Positions 6,438 to 17,072 are shown, counted from the stretch's first letter. The stretch is 26,559 nt of DNA from an uncultured Paracoccaceae bacterium (GCA_937916485.1 CALFSV010000296.1:1-26559); one strand, 5' to 3'. Numbers and translations are program-made. The notes: generated by a model from the letters alone, not told the origin.

Positions 6438-7763
6438 TCATACCTCGTCGAGCATCGTGGAGCTGGGCACGACCGGGCGCGCCCCTTCTGCGGTTTCTTC
6501 GGGGTCGATGATCAGTGCGATCTTGCCGTCACCCAGAATTGTCGCCGCGGCGACGCCTGGAACCCGCCCATAGTTGCCCTCCAACCCCTTAATGACCACT
6601 TGTCGCTGGTCGTAGATCCGGTCGACGGCCAAGGCCCAATTCTGTTGTTGATCAGACTCGATGAGCAACAGGACCATGTCTGTCACTTTGCCGGGTTCGT
6701 TGCGATGCCCGAAGATCGTGCCAAGGTCGATGATGGGAACAAATTTTTCACGGACAGACACAACCAGGTTCTGGCCACCCAATGCATGGATGTCCTCCTT
6801 GGTCGGTCGTAGGGTTTCGATGATTGCGGTGATTGGGACGACCATGGTCTGCCCGCATACGTCCACAACCATCCCATCGAGGACAGCAAGCGTAAGGGGT
6901 AGGCTGATCGACATGGTCGTTCCCTTGCCGGGGCTCGACATGACGTTAACCCGCCCTCCAAGTTTTTGGATCGCGCTGCGGACCACATCCATTCCGACCC
7001 CACGGCCGGACAAGTCCGTCACCTCGCGCGCGGTCGAAAACCCAGGCAGAAACAGAAGTTTATTAATCTCGGCATCTGTGAGAACCGCGTCGCGCGGGAC
7101 AAGGCCCTTCGATTTGGCAATTTCCAGCACCTTAGGTCGATTGATACCGGCGCCATCGTCGGAAATCTCGATGATCACCCGCCCGGATCGGTGTGCGGCA
7201 CTCAGTGTGATGCAACCTGTTTCGGGCTTCCCGGCAGCGCGCCGTGTGTCCGCCCCCTCAAGTCCATGGTCGACCGAGTTGCGGATCATATGGGTGAGCG
7301 GGTCAACCAGCCGTTCAATGACGGTCTTGTCCACTTCCGTAGCTTCACCGATGGTTTCCAGGCGGACTGTCTTTCCGGCAATGTCTGACGCCTCGCGCAC
7401 GATCCGGGCCATTCTTTGGAACAGCGGCTTTACGGATTGAGCCCGGATTGACATCACGGCCTCTTGGATGTCTCGTGCCAGATTCTTGAATTCATTCAGA
7501 CTTGTCGCCAACTCAGTGCGCTCTGTGAGGCCTGCGTCGTCAACGCATTGGGCCAGAACCGATTGGTTGATGACCAGTTCCCCAACGATGTTGATCAATC
7601 GATCGACGAGGTCGAGGTCGACGCGGACGGATGATTTTTTGCTGCTTCCGCCACCTGTCTTTTTGGGCTGATCCGCGGCGATTGTGCTGGAGCCGTAGGA
7701 TTGGGATGGAACCGCATCTTCGGTCGGAGAGGCGGCGGTTTCCCTCAAAGGTGCGTCCGGCAC
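6438..7763 (-). CDS. 3' part of interrupted cheA: P3-P4-P5 kinase core
   Basis: After the amber codon the first usable start in frame is GTG at 7763, which would give 441 residues carrying the dimerisation, ATPase and CheW-like domains. No convincing ribosome-binding site precedes it, so independent translation is doubtful. Split kinases made of a P1-containing and a P4-containing protein exist (CheA3 and CheA4 of Rhodobacter sphaeroides), which is why a functional split cannot be ruled out entirely. Confidence 0.45.
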   Translation of the reverse strand: MPDAPLRETAASPTEDAVPSQSYGSSTIAADQPKKTGGGSSKKSSVRVDLDLVDRLINIVGELVINQSVLAQCVDDAGLTERTELATSLNEFKNLARDIQEAVMSIRAQSVKPLFQRMARIVREASDIAGKTVRLETIGEATEVDKTVIERLVDPLTHMIRNSVDHGLEGADTRRAAGKPETGCITLSAAHRSGRVIIEISDDGAGINRPKVLEIAKSKGLVPRDAVLTDAEINKLLFLPGFSTAREVTDLSGRGVGMDVVRSAIQKLGGRVNVMSSPGKGTTMSISLPLTLAVLDGMVVDVCGQTMVVPITAIIETLRPTKEDIHALGGQNLVVSVREKFVPIIDLGTIFGHRNEPGKVTDMVLLLIESDQQQNWALAVDRIYDQRQVVIKGLEGNYGRVPGVAAATILGDGKIALIIDPEETAEGARPVVPSSTMLDEV

Positions 7764-7883
7764 CCCTATGGGCTGGGTTTGCGCTACCTGGTTTGAAAAA
7801 TCGTCTACTTCGGAGATATCAAGGCGGCACAGCCCCTCTACGAAATCGAAGACCTCGCGAACCTCCGTCAGAGACTTTTCGGT

Positions 7884-8573
7884 CTAGAGCGTCAGGGTCC
7901 AGTCAAGGTAGCTTTCGTCCCATACCAGGTCTTCGAGGGAAGGGAGGTCGGTATCGTCCAACTGGACGATTATGTGCCCCAAGTCCGAGAGTTCCCGAAA
8001 CAGGTAGGTGGGGTCGTTGCCATTGGCATATAGCTGCCTGGTTGCAGAAAATTCGACCTTGATCGTCCTCGAGCCGATCGGGGCTGGATCAAAGGCCAGG
8101 TCAATCGGCAAGCCAAGCGGTTCGAACGACAGTTCGGGTTCAGTTGCTGCACTATCGTCGCCAGGAGCGGTGCCGGGTGGCGCACCCAGAGCCGCCATCC
8201 TGGCGATGAGGTCGGCCCCCGCAGTTTCATCAACCTCTGCTTCCTCCTGGGCCGCTCCAACGAGATCGGACAGGTGGTCCGCGGCCCTGTGACAGAGCTT
8301 CATGACGTCAATTGTGGGGACCAAGCGCCCTGATCGCATTTCATCAAGGGTGGTTTCAAATTGATGCGAAAAGCGGACCAGCGCATCCAGACCGAAAGCG
8401 GCCCCGCCTCCCTTGATCGAGTGGACAGACCGAAAGACGGCGTTCACGGTTTCGAGGTCAAAGGAGGAATCTTCGATGCCATCGTCGATTTCGCTCAAAC
8501 CATCGTTGAGCGCCTCCAACAATTCATCACATTCCTGAAAAAACGTCTGGCGGATGTCGTTCGTCGCGGTCAT
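7884..8573 (-). CDS. 5' part of interrupted cheA: HPt (P1) domain and half of the next domain
   Basis: As the sequence stands, translation from ATG 8573 ends at the amber codon and gives 229 residues. The P1 domain is complete, with H51 and the surrounding HSIKGG motif. A low-complexity linker follows (AALGAPPGTAPGDDSAATEP), then part of the domain that continues beyond the stop. This piece could still accept phosphate from another kinase, but it lacks ATP-binding and receptor-coupling parts. Confidence 0.6.
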   Translation of the reverse strand: MTATNDIRQTFFQECDELLEALNDGLSEIDDGIEDSSFDLETVNAVFRSVHSIKGGGAAFGLDALVRFSHQFETTLDEMRSGRLVPTIDVMKLCHRAADHLSDLVGAAQEEAEVDETAGADLIARMAALGAPPGTAPGDDSAATEPELSFEPLGLPIDLAFDPAPIGSRTIKVEFSATRQLYANGNDPTYLFRELSDLGHIIVQLDDTDLPSLEDLVWDESYLDWTLTL

Positions 8574-8991
8574 CAGAGCCTCACGCCGCTGCGATGCGCC
8601 GTATGGCGGCTTGAAGTTTTTGGGAAGATCATCGGCAAGGACACGACGCTTCTTCTTTCCATCATTCGACTTTCAATCGACGCTCACGAAGCGGAATAGC
8701 TTTGGAAGCCCGATCATAGCATCTATTTCGATTGGGGGCCGGACGCCGGGCGCTACCAGAAGAAGATTGAGGGTCGCCGTTCGAAGGCGCTAGACCCTCT
8801 GAAATTGCCTGAGGCTCTACAAGAAGCTTCGACCTGGCCACCCTCTTAAACCTGATGGCTGTTTCAATGGAAGCTTCTCAAATGCGGGCTTGAATGCATG
8901 TGGGCCCCCTGAAATTATCGCGCGAAAACCGTCACTAGATCGGCAATAGAAATCGGCGAACTTGAAATCATTGAACGATTTCAGTGGTTTA
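8574..8991. other. Intergenic region upstream of the che operon, no clear gene
   Basis: This 418-bp stretch separates cheA from tRNA-Ser; both point left, so it must hold the che promoter, but I could not pick one with confidence. A plus-strand frame at 8700-8849 translates to protein-like sequence (YFDWGPDAGRYQKKIEGRRS, then KALDPLKLPEALQEA) but has no start codon and follows a stop, so it may be a gene remnant. Close to the tRNA end, TGAAATC (8963-8969) and GATTTCA (8977-8983) form a 7-bp hairpin that may help end the tRNA transcript. Confidence 0.4.
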
Positions 8992-9081
8992 TGGCGGAGA
9001 GACAGGGATTCGAACCCTGGGAACGCTTGCACGCTCAACGGTTTTCGAGACCGCCCCGTTCGACCACTCCGGCACCTCTCC
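8992..9081 (-). tRNA. tRNA-Ser (anticodon CGA)
   Basis: On the minus strand the gene starts GGAGAGG at 9081 and ends with an encoded CCA at 8994-8992. Acceptor strands GGAGAGG and TCTCTCC pair, with G as discriminator base. The anticodon arm is GCGGT, loop CTCGAAA, ACCGT, giving anticodon CGA. A long variable arm (GAGCGTGCAAGCGTTC) follows, as expected for a class II serine tRNA, then a T-arm with CAGGG/CCCTG around TTCGAAT. The length of 90 bases fits. It reads UCG codons. Confidence 0.95.
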
Positions 9082-9236
9082 GCGGTCATTGGCGGCGTGT
9101 AATGGGGACTGGACGGCTGTGCAAGTCCCATTTCGCAGCGACTGCGACCTTTGGGCCATCCGAAGCCGGCGGCTTGGCCTTTGCATCGTAGCTGGCGCCC
9201 CCTATCTAAGGAATAGCCGCTACAGGAGAATGTCCA

Positions 9237-10103
9237 GTGCTGACCCGTGTTCTTGCCTCTCTACTTGTGACCGCCACCCTGTCGGGCCCGATCTTTGCCC
9301 AAACGTCCGGGGCATCGGATCCGGCCAACCAAGAGATCCGACAAGAGGCTCAGGTCGAGGCATTGTTCAACGCGCTCGGACTGTCCGAGATGATCGATAT
9401 CATGCGCGAAGAGGGTCTTGCCTACGGGGCAGAGATAGCCGCCGACCTGCTGCCCGGCCGCCCGACAGGAGATTGGGACGCGGCCCTTGCCACGATCTAC
9501 GATGCCGACCGCATGCAAAGCGAGGTTCTTGAGGACCTTGGGCTGGCGCTTGCGAACGAAGCTATCGCACCGATCCTTGCGTTCTTCGAGGCAGAGCCGG
9601 GCGCCACCATCGTCAATCTCGAGGTGACGGCCCGTCGCGCCCTGCTTGACGACGCGGTTGAGGCTGCAAGCAAGGACGCCGCCATCATTGCCCGCATGGA
9701 TGAAACGCCACGCTACCAACTGATCGACCGCTTCGTCACCGTCAACGACCTGGTCGAGACCAACGTCGTCGGGGCGATGAACTCAAACTACGCCTTCTAC
9801 ATCGGCCTCAAGCAGGGTGGCGCCTTTCCTGCCGACCTGACCGAGGATCAGATCCTGAGCGATGTCTGGTCTCAGGAATCCGAGATCCGGGACAACACGA
9901 CCGAGTGGGTCTATTCCTTTTTGCTGCTGGCTTATTCGCCGCTGTCGGATGCCGACCTCGAGACTTATATCGCTTTTTCCGAAACCCCGGCCGGGGCCGC
10001 GATGAACAGGGCCATTTTTCTGGCTTTCGATGGCATGTTCGAGGATATCAGCAGGGCTTTGGGTCTTGCTGCCGCCCGCGAAATGGTGACGCAAGAGCTT
10101 TAA
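9237..10103 (+). CDS. Secreted DUF2059 domain protein
   Basis: A GTG start at 9237 is preceded at eight bases by AGGAG (9224-9228); a nearby ATG at 9230 is out of frame. The 288-residue product opens with a signal peptide (MLTRVLASLLVTATLSGPIF, then AQ) with likely cleavage near residues 21-22. The mature part is mostly helical and acidic, with LFNALGLSEMIDIMREEGL and a C-terminal LETYIAFSETPAGAAMNRAI segment, which resembles DUF2059, a periplasmic family of unknown function often annotated only by this domain. Its stop overlaps the stop of the convergent lipoprotein gene by four bases (10100-10103). Confidence 0.8.
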   Translation: MLTRVLASLLVTATLSGPIFAQTSGASDPANQEIRQEAQVEALFNALGLSEMIDIMREEGLAYGAEIAADLLPGRPTGDWDAALATIYDADRMQSEVLEDLGLALANEAIAPILAFFEAEPGATIVNLEVTARRALLDDAVEAASKDAAIIARMDETPRYQLIDRFVTVNDLVETNVVGAMNSNYAFYIGLKQGGAFPADLTEDQILSDVWSQESEIRDNTTEWVYSFLLLAYSPLSDADLETYIAFSETPAGAAMNRAIFLAFDGMFEDISRALGLAAAREMVTQEL

Positions 10104-10435
10104 CCGCCATAGACCAGCAGGGCGAGGATCAGGGCGCCGGGATTTCCTGAGTATAGCGGCAAGTCACCCTGCAACTGGATCAGCCGGGCAGGGCGGTCGC
10201 CTGCCGGAATGCGAGCCAGGTCCATCGCCTTGGTCAGTTCCGGCCCGCCACCTGCTGCGATCTCGGACAGGATGACCGGATAGGCCGATTTGACCTGCAC
10301 TTCGACCGGCCCGCGACGCCCGTCCATCGACGGGTTCTGCAGGGATGAGGTCAGGGCGCCGAACGGTCCTGCGCCTGGCGCACCCCCGGTCGTGCAGGCC
10401 CCAAGGATGAGCAGTGCGGACAGGGCAAGACGCAT
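10100..10435 (-). CDS. Small lipoprotein of unknown function
   Basis: From ATG 10435, with GGAG about eight bases upstream, the product has 111 residues. It starts MRLALSALLILGAC, a short signal with a lipobox LGAC, so the cysteine at 14 would be lipidated and the mature protein anchored in a membrane. The mature part has a Gly/Pro linker (TTGGAPGAGPFGALTSSLQN) followed by VEVQVKSAYPVILSEIAAGG, GPELTKAMDLARIP and a hydrophobic end ALILALLVYGG. I do not recognise a named family. A much longer frame exists upstream, but it crosses rplU on the opposite strand and is a shadow. Confidence 0.75.
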   Translation of the reverse strand: MRLALSALLILGACTTGGAPGAGPFGALTSSLQNPSMDGRRGPVEVQVKSAYPVILSEIAAGGGPELTKAMDLARIPAGDRPARLIQLQGDLPLYSGNPGALILALLVYGG

Positions 10436-10456
10436 GAAAAGGCTCCTCGAAGCGGG

Positions 10457-10485
10457 TTGACTTGAACCGCAGTTGCGCAGATAAG
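10457..10485 (+). promoter_or_regulatory. Sigma70-type promoter for rplU-rpmA
   Basis: TTGACT (10457-10462), 17 bases, GATAAG (10480-10485). The -35 box matches five of six consensus bases and the spacing is ideal. Transcription from here would leave a leader of roughly 165 bases before rplU. The box pair closely resembles the one before rplM (TTGACT, 16 bases, TATAAG). Confidence 0.6.
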
Positions 10486-10606
10486 CCCGCATCCCGGCAA
10501 GTGTCTTGGCGGGACCACGCGGGAGTCCGCCGATCGGACCCTGCGTTACAGAAACGAACGTCTGAATAAAGACGCGCTGTCCAACGGTGGTCCATGGCCA
10601 CAAACG

Positions 10607-10622
10607 CCCCGAGGGATCGGGG
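10607..10622 (+). promoter_or_regulatory. GNRA-tetraloop hairpin in the rplU leader
   Basis: CCCCGA (10607-10612), loop GGGA, TCGGGG (10617-10622): a perfect 6-bp stem closed by a GNRA-type loop, about 35 bases before the rplU start. It lies in the transcribed leader if the promoter at 10457 is right. Leader-binding autoregulation is common for ribosomal protein operons, but a role here is inference. Confidence 0.4.
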
Positions 10623-10657
10623 GACCGGAGCGACGCGGTATACGAAGGAAAGAAACC

Positions 10658-11278
10658 ATGTTTGCGGTTATGAAAACCGGCGGCAAGCAATACAAAGTGG
10701 CCTCGGGCGATATCCTCCGGGTCGAAAAGCTTGCAGCAGCGGCGGGTGAAACCGTCCAGTTCAATGAAATTCTGATGGTCGGTGATACCATCGGTGCCCC
10801 CATGATCGACGGCGCAGCGGTTCAGGCCGAAGTGATCGACCAGATCAAGGGCGACAAGACGATCAACTACGTGCGTCGTCGTCGTAAGCATTCGTCCAAG
10901 CGGACCAAGGGCCACCGTCAGCAACTGACCCTCGTCAAGGTGACCGAGATTCTGGCCGCCGGCGGTGACAAGACCGGCGTCAAGGCTGCCATCGGTGCGG
11001 CGATCGCCTCTGCCATGGCCCACGAGGCTCCTGGCGCCGCTCCCAAGGCGAAGGCTGCACCTGCCGCCAAGGCCGCTGCTGGCGCGGACGACCTCAAGGT
11101 TCTGTCTGGCGTCGGCCCCGCGCTTGAGAAGAAGCTGCACGAAAACGGCGTGACCAGCTTTGCACAGATCGCAGCCTGGACCGAAGCCGATGTTGCCGAG
11201 ATGGACGAAAAGCTGTCCTTCAAGGGCCGGATCGAGCGTGAAGGCTGGATCGAACAGGCCAAGAATCTGGCCAACTGA
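10658..11278 (+). CDS. rplU: 50S ribosomal protein L21 with helix-hairpin-helix C-terminal extension
   Basis: L21 binds 23S rRNA in the large subunit. The first ~103 of 206 residues are the normal L21 core: [33 protein letters not shown], and the basic signature [20 protein letters not shown]. After it come an Ala/Lys/Pro linker (about 118-145) and a globular tail, [20 protein letters not shown], with a helix-hairpin-helix signature ([12 protein letters not shown]) and ending [12 protein letters not shown]. Typical L21 is near 100-110 residues, so the protein is about twice normal length; such tails are known in Rhodobacterales. GAAGGAAAG before ATG 10658 supports the start. It is followed by rpmA after 20 bases. 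Confidence 0.95.
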   Translation: MFAVMKTGGKQYKVASGDILRVEKLAAAAGETVQFNEILMVGDTIGAPMIDGAAVQAEVIDQIKGDKTINYVRRRRKHSSKRTKGHRQQLTLVKVTEILAAGGDKTGVKAAIGAAIASAMAHEAPGAAPKAKAAPAAKAAAGADDLKVLSGVGPALEKKLHENGVTSFAQIAAWTEADVAEMDEKLSFKGRIEREGWIEQAKNLAN

Positions 11279-11298
11279 TAAAATAGGAGAGAAACACC

Positions 11299-11568
11299 AT
11301 GGCACATAAAAAAGCAGGCGGTTCCTCCCGCAACGGTCGCGACAGCGCTGGTCGCCGTCTGGGCGTCAAGAAGTTCGGCGGCGAGGCCGTGATCCCGGGC
11401 AACATCATCATGCGCCAGCGTGGCACAAAGATGTGGCCGGGCGACGGCGTTGGCATGGGCAAGGATCACACGATCTTTGCAACTGTCGAAGGCGCCGTGA
11501 GCTTCCGCAAGGGCTTCAAGGGCCGCACCTTTATTTCGGTGCTCCCCGTGGCTGAGGCGGCCGAATAG
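11299..11568 (+). CDS. rpmA: 50S ribosomal protein L27
   Basis: L27 lies at the peptidyl-transferase centre with its N-terminus. The 89-residue protein is full length and canonical: [40 protein letters not shown], and [20 protein letters not shown]. There is no N-terminal leader of the type cleaved in Firmicutes. The start is set by AGGAG at 11286-11290. It is cotranscribed with rplU, and a hairpin 30 bases after its stop probably ends or attenuates the message. Confidence 0.97.
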   Translation: MAHKKAGGSSRNGRDSAGRRLGVKKFGGEAVIPGNIIMRQRGTKMWPGDGVGMGKDHTIFATVEGAVSFRKGFKGRTFISVLPVAEAAE

Positions 11569-11597
11569 ACCGGAACGCGTCACTTATAGACAAGTGA

Positions 11598-11625
11598 GGG
11601 GGATCGGTCGAAGGACCGGTCCCCC
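11598..11625 (+). terminator. Strong hairpin after rpmA
   Basis: GGGGGATCGGTC (11598-11609), loop GAAG, GACCGGTCCCCC (11614-11625): a 12-bp stem with a single G-T pair. The following sequence (AAGCATTTAT) is only weakly T-rich, so it may be a terminator or an attenuating or 3'-protecting stem between rpmA and the GNAT gene. Confidence 0.65.
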
Positions 11626-11778
11626 AAGCATTTATGGATCGTAAGATTATTTCAGGATCACGAAACTGTCGTCATATCACTCTGGTAACCGAACTTCGGT
11701 AGACCCAGATGAGTGCGATGCCGGGTGACACCCTGGCTGCGGTCTTGGAGGAGACAAGGGTTTTGGAGGAGGAAAGCC

Positions 11779-12333
11779 ATGCTGATCGACACAGTGACCA
11801 CCCAGCCGACCATATCGGCAGACCGCTTTGTGCTGCGTCCGCTGCGCAAGTCAGACGCCGGCATGATCGCGCATTATTGCGCCGATCCACGGGTGGCCAA
11901 TGGCACCACGACGATACCCCACCCGCTGCCTCCCGGCACCGCCGAGGCGCTGGTCGAACGGGCCAACCTCACCGAACGGACCGAGGATGTCTGGGCCATG
12001 GACGCCTCCGAACGCGGCCAGGGAGAGTTGTTGGGACTTATCACCCTGACCCGGATGGAGCCGATCAAAGGTCAGGCCCAAAGCGAGGTTCGCTATTGGG
12101 TGGCCCCCGCCTTCTGGAACACCGGCCTTGCCTCCGAGGCCCTTCGCGTGCTGATCGAGGCCAATCCACATGAAGCCAGCCAGATCCTGGCCGAAGTGTT
12201 CCAGGACAACACCGGCTCTGCCCGGGTGCTGACCAACTGCGGATTTGACTACCTGGGCGATGCCGAGGCGTTTTCGGTCGCCCGCAACAGCACGGTGCCA
12301 ACATGGACCTACACGCTGCAAACCGGCCGGTAG
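11779..12333 (+). CDS. GNAT family N-acetyltransferase
   Basis: ATG 11779 follows GAGGAGG (11766-11772), so the longer frame from 11713 is not the real protein. The 184 residues form one GNAT domain similar to the RimJ/RimL type: ISADRFVLRPLRKSDAGMIA at the N-terminus, LLGLITLTRM for the central strands, EVRYWVAPAFWNTGLASEAL for the acetyl-CoA loop, and VFQDNTGSARVLTNCGFDYL for the C-terminal strand. In the acetyl-CoA loop the usual Q/RxxGxG/A appears as WNTGLA. A GNAT gene between rpmA and obgE is common in Rhodobacterales; the acceptor is unknown. Confidence 0.85.
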   Translation: MLIDTVTTQPTISADRFVLRPLRKSDAGMIAHYCADPRVANGTTTIPHPLPPGTAEALVERANLTERTEDVWAMDASERGQGELLGLITLTRMEPIKGQAQSEVRYWVAPAFWNTGLASEALRVLIEANPHEASQILAEVFQDNTGSARVLTNCGFDYLGDAEAFSVARNSTVPTWTYTLQTGR

Positions 12334-12428
12334 AGCCGCTGCACACCTGCATTTCTTAAAGACCCGACAGGAGTGTCCCCGGCCGATCAATGCTGTTGAC
12401 GCAGGAGCGCTTGCAGACCTTGAGAAAC

Positions 12429-12451
12429 CTCGCGCAATAGACTATCGCGAG
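12429..12451. promoter_or_regulatory. Dyad-symmetric element upstream of obgE
   Basis: CTCGCG (12429-12434) and CGCGAG (12446-12451) are mirror halves, with ATAG and CTAT inside them, making a nearly continuous 23-bp inverted repeat with two unpaired bases. It lies 28 bases before the obgE start. It could be an operator or a stem in the leader; I cannot link it to a known regulator. Confidence 0.35.
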
Positions 12452-12475
12452 CCTCTACCGCCCGGAAGGCCCTGA

Positions 12476-14634
<2,159 letters not shown>

Positions 14635-14639
14635 TCCTC

Positions 14640-14662
14640 CCTTCGCTTCGTTCCAAATACTC
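14640..14662. repeat. Short conserved intergenic motif between proB and proA
   Basis: CCTTCGCTTCGTTCCAAATACTC: on the minus strand GAGTATTTGGAACGAAG. From memory, this motif recurs between genes in many Rhodobacterales genomes, often near gene ends. It occurs once here, so I cannot show the repetition from this window. Function unknown. Confidence 0.35.
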
Positions 14663-14692
14663 AAAAAACCACGCCCTTCGAAAGCGCCTGCC

Positions 14693-15958
14693 ATGAAAGA
14701 CCTCACCGACATCCCCGCCCTGATGCGCGACATCGGCCAGCGCGCCCGTGCCGCGGCCACCACGCTTGCCACCGCCACGGCCGAGCGTAAGCATGCCGCC
14801 CTCGTAAGTGCCGCCGATGCCGTCTGGCAGAACCGGCAGCAGATCATCGACGCCAATGCCGAAGATCAGGTCTACGGCGAGGAAAAGGGCCTCAGCCCTG
14901 CGATGATGGACCGGCTGATCCTTGACGAACGCCGGGTGCAGGGCATCGTCGACGGTCTGCGCAGTGTGGCGGCCCAGGCCGATCCGGTCGGGGCGGTGAT
15001 GACCGAATGGGACATGCCGTCGGGCCTGAATATCCAACGGGTGCGCACACCGCTTGGCGTCATCGGGGTGATCTATGAAAGCCGCCCCAATGTGACCGCC
15101 GATGCAGGCGCGCTGTGCCTGAAATCCGGTAATGCCGTGATCCTGCGCGGCGGTTCCGAAAGCTTTCATTCCTCGACCGCGATCCATGCCTGCCTTCAGG
15201 CCGGGCTGAAGGCGGCCAACCTGCCGCTTGATGCGATCCAGCTGGTGCCGACCCGCGACCGGGCTGCTGTTGGCGCCATGTTGACAGCCGTCGATCATAT
15301 CGACGTCATCGTGCCGCGCGGGGGCAAGGGTCTTGTCGGGCTCGTGCAGCGCGAAGCACGGGTTCCGGTCTTTGCCCATCTTGAGGGGATCTGCCACATC
15401 TACGTCGGGGCAGACGCCGATCCGGCGATGGGGGTTGAGGTTGTCCTGAATGCCAAGACGCGACGGACCGGCATTTGCGGCGCGATGGAGTGTCTTCTGG
15501 TCGACCAGGCCTTCCTTAACGCCCATGGCCCGATCGTGGTCGAAGCATTGGTCGCCGCCGGGGTCGAGGTGCGGGCCGCCGGGCCGCTGGCAGGCGTTGT
15601 CGGGACAGTGCCCGCTGGGCCGCAGGACTTTGGTAAAGAGTTTCTGGACATGATATGTGCGGCCAAAGTGGTGAACGGCGTAGCCGAGGCCATCGACCAC
15701 ATTCGCCAATTCGGCTCGCAGCATACCGATGCGATCATCACGGCCAACGATGCAGTCGCCGCCCAGTTTTTTAGTCAGCTTGATTCGGCGATCCTGATGC
15801 GCAACGCTTCGACCCAGTTTGCCGATGGAGGCGAGTTTGGCATGGGGGCCGAGATCGGCATTGCCACCGGCAAGATGCACGCCCGTGGCCCGGTCGGGGC
15901 CGAGCAGTTGACGAGCTTCAAATACCTCGTGCGCGGCAACGGGACCGTCAGGGGCTAA
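14693..15958 (+). CDS. proA: Gamma-glutamyl phosphate reductase
   Basis: ProA reduces gamma-glutamyl phosphate to glutamate semialdehyde with NADPH, the second step of proline synthesis, using the product of the neighbouring proB. From ATG 14693 it has 421 residues, the normal length; the longer frame from 14615 would overlap proB. Family segments are [46 protein letters not shown], and the active-site cysteine in [15 protein letters not shown], with an aldehyde-dehydrogenase-type ending [15 protein letters not shown]. No strong SD precedes ATG 14693. Its stop overlaps the stop of chpT on the other strand by four bases (15955-15958). Confidence 0.97.
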   Translation: MKDLTDIPALMRDIGQRARAAATTLATATAERKHAALVSAADAVWQNRQQIIDANAEDQVYGEEKGLSPAMMDRLILDERRVQGIVDGLRSVAAQADPVGAVMTEWDMPSGLNIQRVRTPLGVIGVIYESRPNVTADAGALCLKSGNAVILRGGSESFHSSTAIHACLQAGLKAANLPLDAIQLVPTRDRAAVGAMLTAVDHIDVIVPRGGKGLVGLVQREARVPVFAHLEGICHIYVGADADPAMGVEVVLNAKTRRTGICGAMECLLVDQAFLNAHGPIVVEALVAAGVEVRAAGPLAGVVGTVPAGPQDFGKEFLDMICAAKVVNGVAEAIDHIRQFGSQHTDAIITANDAVAAQFFSQLDSAILMRNASTQFADGGEFGMGAEIGIATGKMHARGPVGAEQLTSFKYLVRGNGTVRG

Positions 15959-16647
15959 CCCTTGGCTTGAAGGTCAGTTTCAAGGTGGGCTGCCATATCG
16001 GTTGCAATATCGGTTGATGGTCCAACGTCGGGATCGCCCAGGGCGTCCATGGCCAAAGTGACTTTGATCCGCTCCGGTTCAAAAGTCACCGTGACGTCCT
16101 GCCCGGCATCCGACAGGGCCTGGGGCAACAGGACGAAGTGGACCACAGCGGGTATCATGGGCCGATTGTCTGCCAGTTGGCCAAACCGGTCCCAAAGGGC
16201 AGGGTCGATCCGCAAATCCTGTCCAGCCGCCAGGATGTTCAACCCGCAACTGGTGGAGGCGATTGTGATGGCGCCGCCACGCGGCATCGCAGTTTCGAGG
16301 CATTGAAGGATCAGGAAAGCCGTCCGCACCAGACTGCGCGACGGATTGCCCGGAACCTTCCATTCGTACGCAATTCGCCCACCATGACCCGCCCCTTGCA
16401 AGGTGTCGAGGATCTCGCTGCGCGACACCACTTGCCCTGTCTGGGCCGCCCCGAACGCGATCCGAAAAAACTGGACCCGGGCCATGGCATTGCGCAGGCT
16501 GTCTTCGATCAACTCCAACTCGGGCGATGGCGGGGTGCCAGTCAGAGCCAAAAGCTCCATCCCATTGCCGATCGCGCCAATAGGGCTGATAAGGTCGTGA
16601 CAGATGCGCGCGCCCACAAGGGTTGCGAGGTCAGCCCCCTTCGTCAT
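15955..16647 (-). CDS. chpT: ChpT-like histidine phosphotransferase
   Basis: ChpT relays phosphate from the hybrid kinase CckA to CtrA and CpdR, which control cell cycle, motility and gene transfer agents in alphaproteobacteria. The 230-residue protein has the signature helix [20 protein letters not shown] with phospho-histidine H17 followed by Asp, then a degenerate ATPase-like domain ([15 protein letters not shown] [14 protein letters not shown] and later [17 protein letters not shown]) that lacks clear nucleotide-binding motifs, as is usual in the family. It is divergent to the DUF3553 gene and convergent to proA. In Rhodobacterales, CtrA and ChpT mostly affect motility, which may connect it to the che cluster here only functionally. 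Confidence 0.85.
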   Translation of the reverse strand: MTKGADLATLVGARICHDLISPIGAIGNGMELLALTGTPPSPELELIEDSLRNAMARVQFFRIAFGAAQTGQVVSRSEILDTLQGAGHGGRIAYEWKVPGNPSRSLVRTAFLILQCLETAMPRGGAITIASTSCGLNILAAGQDLRIDPALWDRFGQLADNRPMIPAVVHFVLLPQALSDAGQDVTVTFEPERIKVTLAMDALGDPDVGPSTDIATDMAAHLETDLQAKG

Positions 16648-16726
16648 GGCCCGGTCCCATCATTGAACGGGCCGGGGGGGGGAGGGCGAAAATGCAGGCG
16701 CATCCGCTGCAACGGGAAAGGACCCC

Positions 16727-16906
16727 ATGTCAGGCATCAACGCAATTCTTGCCCCCGGTATGCTGGTGCGCCACCCGGATCGCCCGGACTGGGGCACCGG
16801 CCAGGTGCAATCCAATATTTCGGGTCGAATCACGGTCAACTTCCCTGATGAAGGCAAAGTTGTCTTCGACGGGCAACGCGTCGCACTCATACTTGTATCC
16901 TCTTGA
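16727..16906 (+). CDS. DUF3553 domain small protein
   Basis: A 59-residue protein reading MSGINAILAPGMLVRHPDRP, DWGTGQVQSNISGRITVNFP, then DEGKVVFDGQRVALILVSS. The pattern PGxxVRHPxxPDWGxGQVQS followed by VNFxxxGKxV is the DUF3553 family, a small beta-rich, Tudor/KOW-like fold found widely in alphaproteobacteria. GGGAAAGG (16714-16721) before ATG 16727 supports the start. It is divergent from chpT with 79 bases between them, so a shared control region is likely. Function unknown. Confidence 0.85.
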   Translation: MSGINAILAPGMLVRHPDRPDWGTGQVQSNISGRITVNFPDEGKVVFDGQRVALILVSS

Positions 16907-16995
16907 CGGACAACACACATCGGCTTGTATCAGAACCCTAGCGCCACAATCCCAACGGTCAATGAAGGCTCCAGATCAAGTAAGTGCTCAAAAAG

Positions 16996-17024
16996 TTGCC
17001 AAAAGGTTTACGTGTGCCTAGAAA
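16996..17024 (+). promoter_or_regulatory. Candidate promoter for olsB-olsA
   Basis: TTGCCA (16996-17001), 17 bases, TAGAAA (17019-17024), about 50 bases before the olsB start. Boxes match the sigma70 consensus moderately. Weak evidence without transcript data. Confidence 0.35.
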
Positions 17025-17072
17025 GCGCAAAATCGTCCGCGTGGCGACGCCCCTATCCAAGGTCCAAGAAGG

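Larger units (their letters stand above)
6438..8573 (-). pseudogene. cheA: cheA, chemotaxis histidine kinase, interrupted by an in-frame amber codon
   Basis: Read through TAG at 7886-7884, the frame gives one 711-residue CheA of ordinary length. The domains in order are: P1 HPt with the phospho-histidine H51 in SVHSIKGGGAAFG; a central segment (about 160-260) that spans the stop; P3 dimerisation helices from [19 protein letters not shown] (about 315-380); the P4 ATPase with [12 protein letters not shown] (N-box), SDDGAGI and GRGVGMDVV; and a CheW-like P5. The sequence on either side of the stop (YLDWTLTL, stop, TEKSLTEVREVFDFVEG) is continuous CheA sequence, so this is a one-base nonsense change, not two genes. 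It is the first gene of the operon, with GAGG a few bases before the ATG. Sequencing error or read-through cannot be excluded. Confidence 0.85.

Noticed and set aside
6438..8573. A natural two-protein CheA split, as with CheA3/CheA4
   Set aside because: The sequence across the stop is continuous in frame inside one domain and the second part lacks a ribosome-binding site, so a nonsense change is more likely, though not proven.
10436..11305. Long upstream extension of the minus-strand lipoprotein frame
   Set aside because: It overlaps rplU on the opposite strand; the lipoprotein signal and SD place the real start at 10435.
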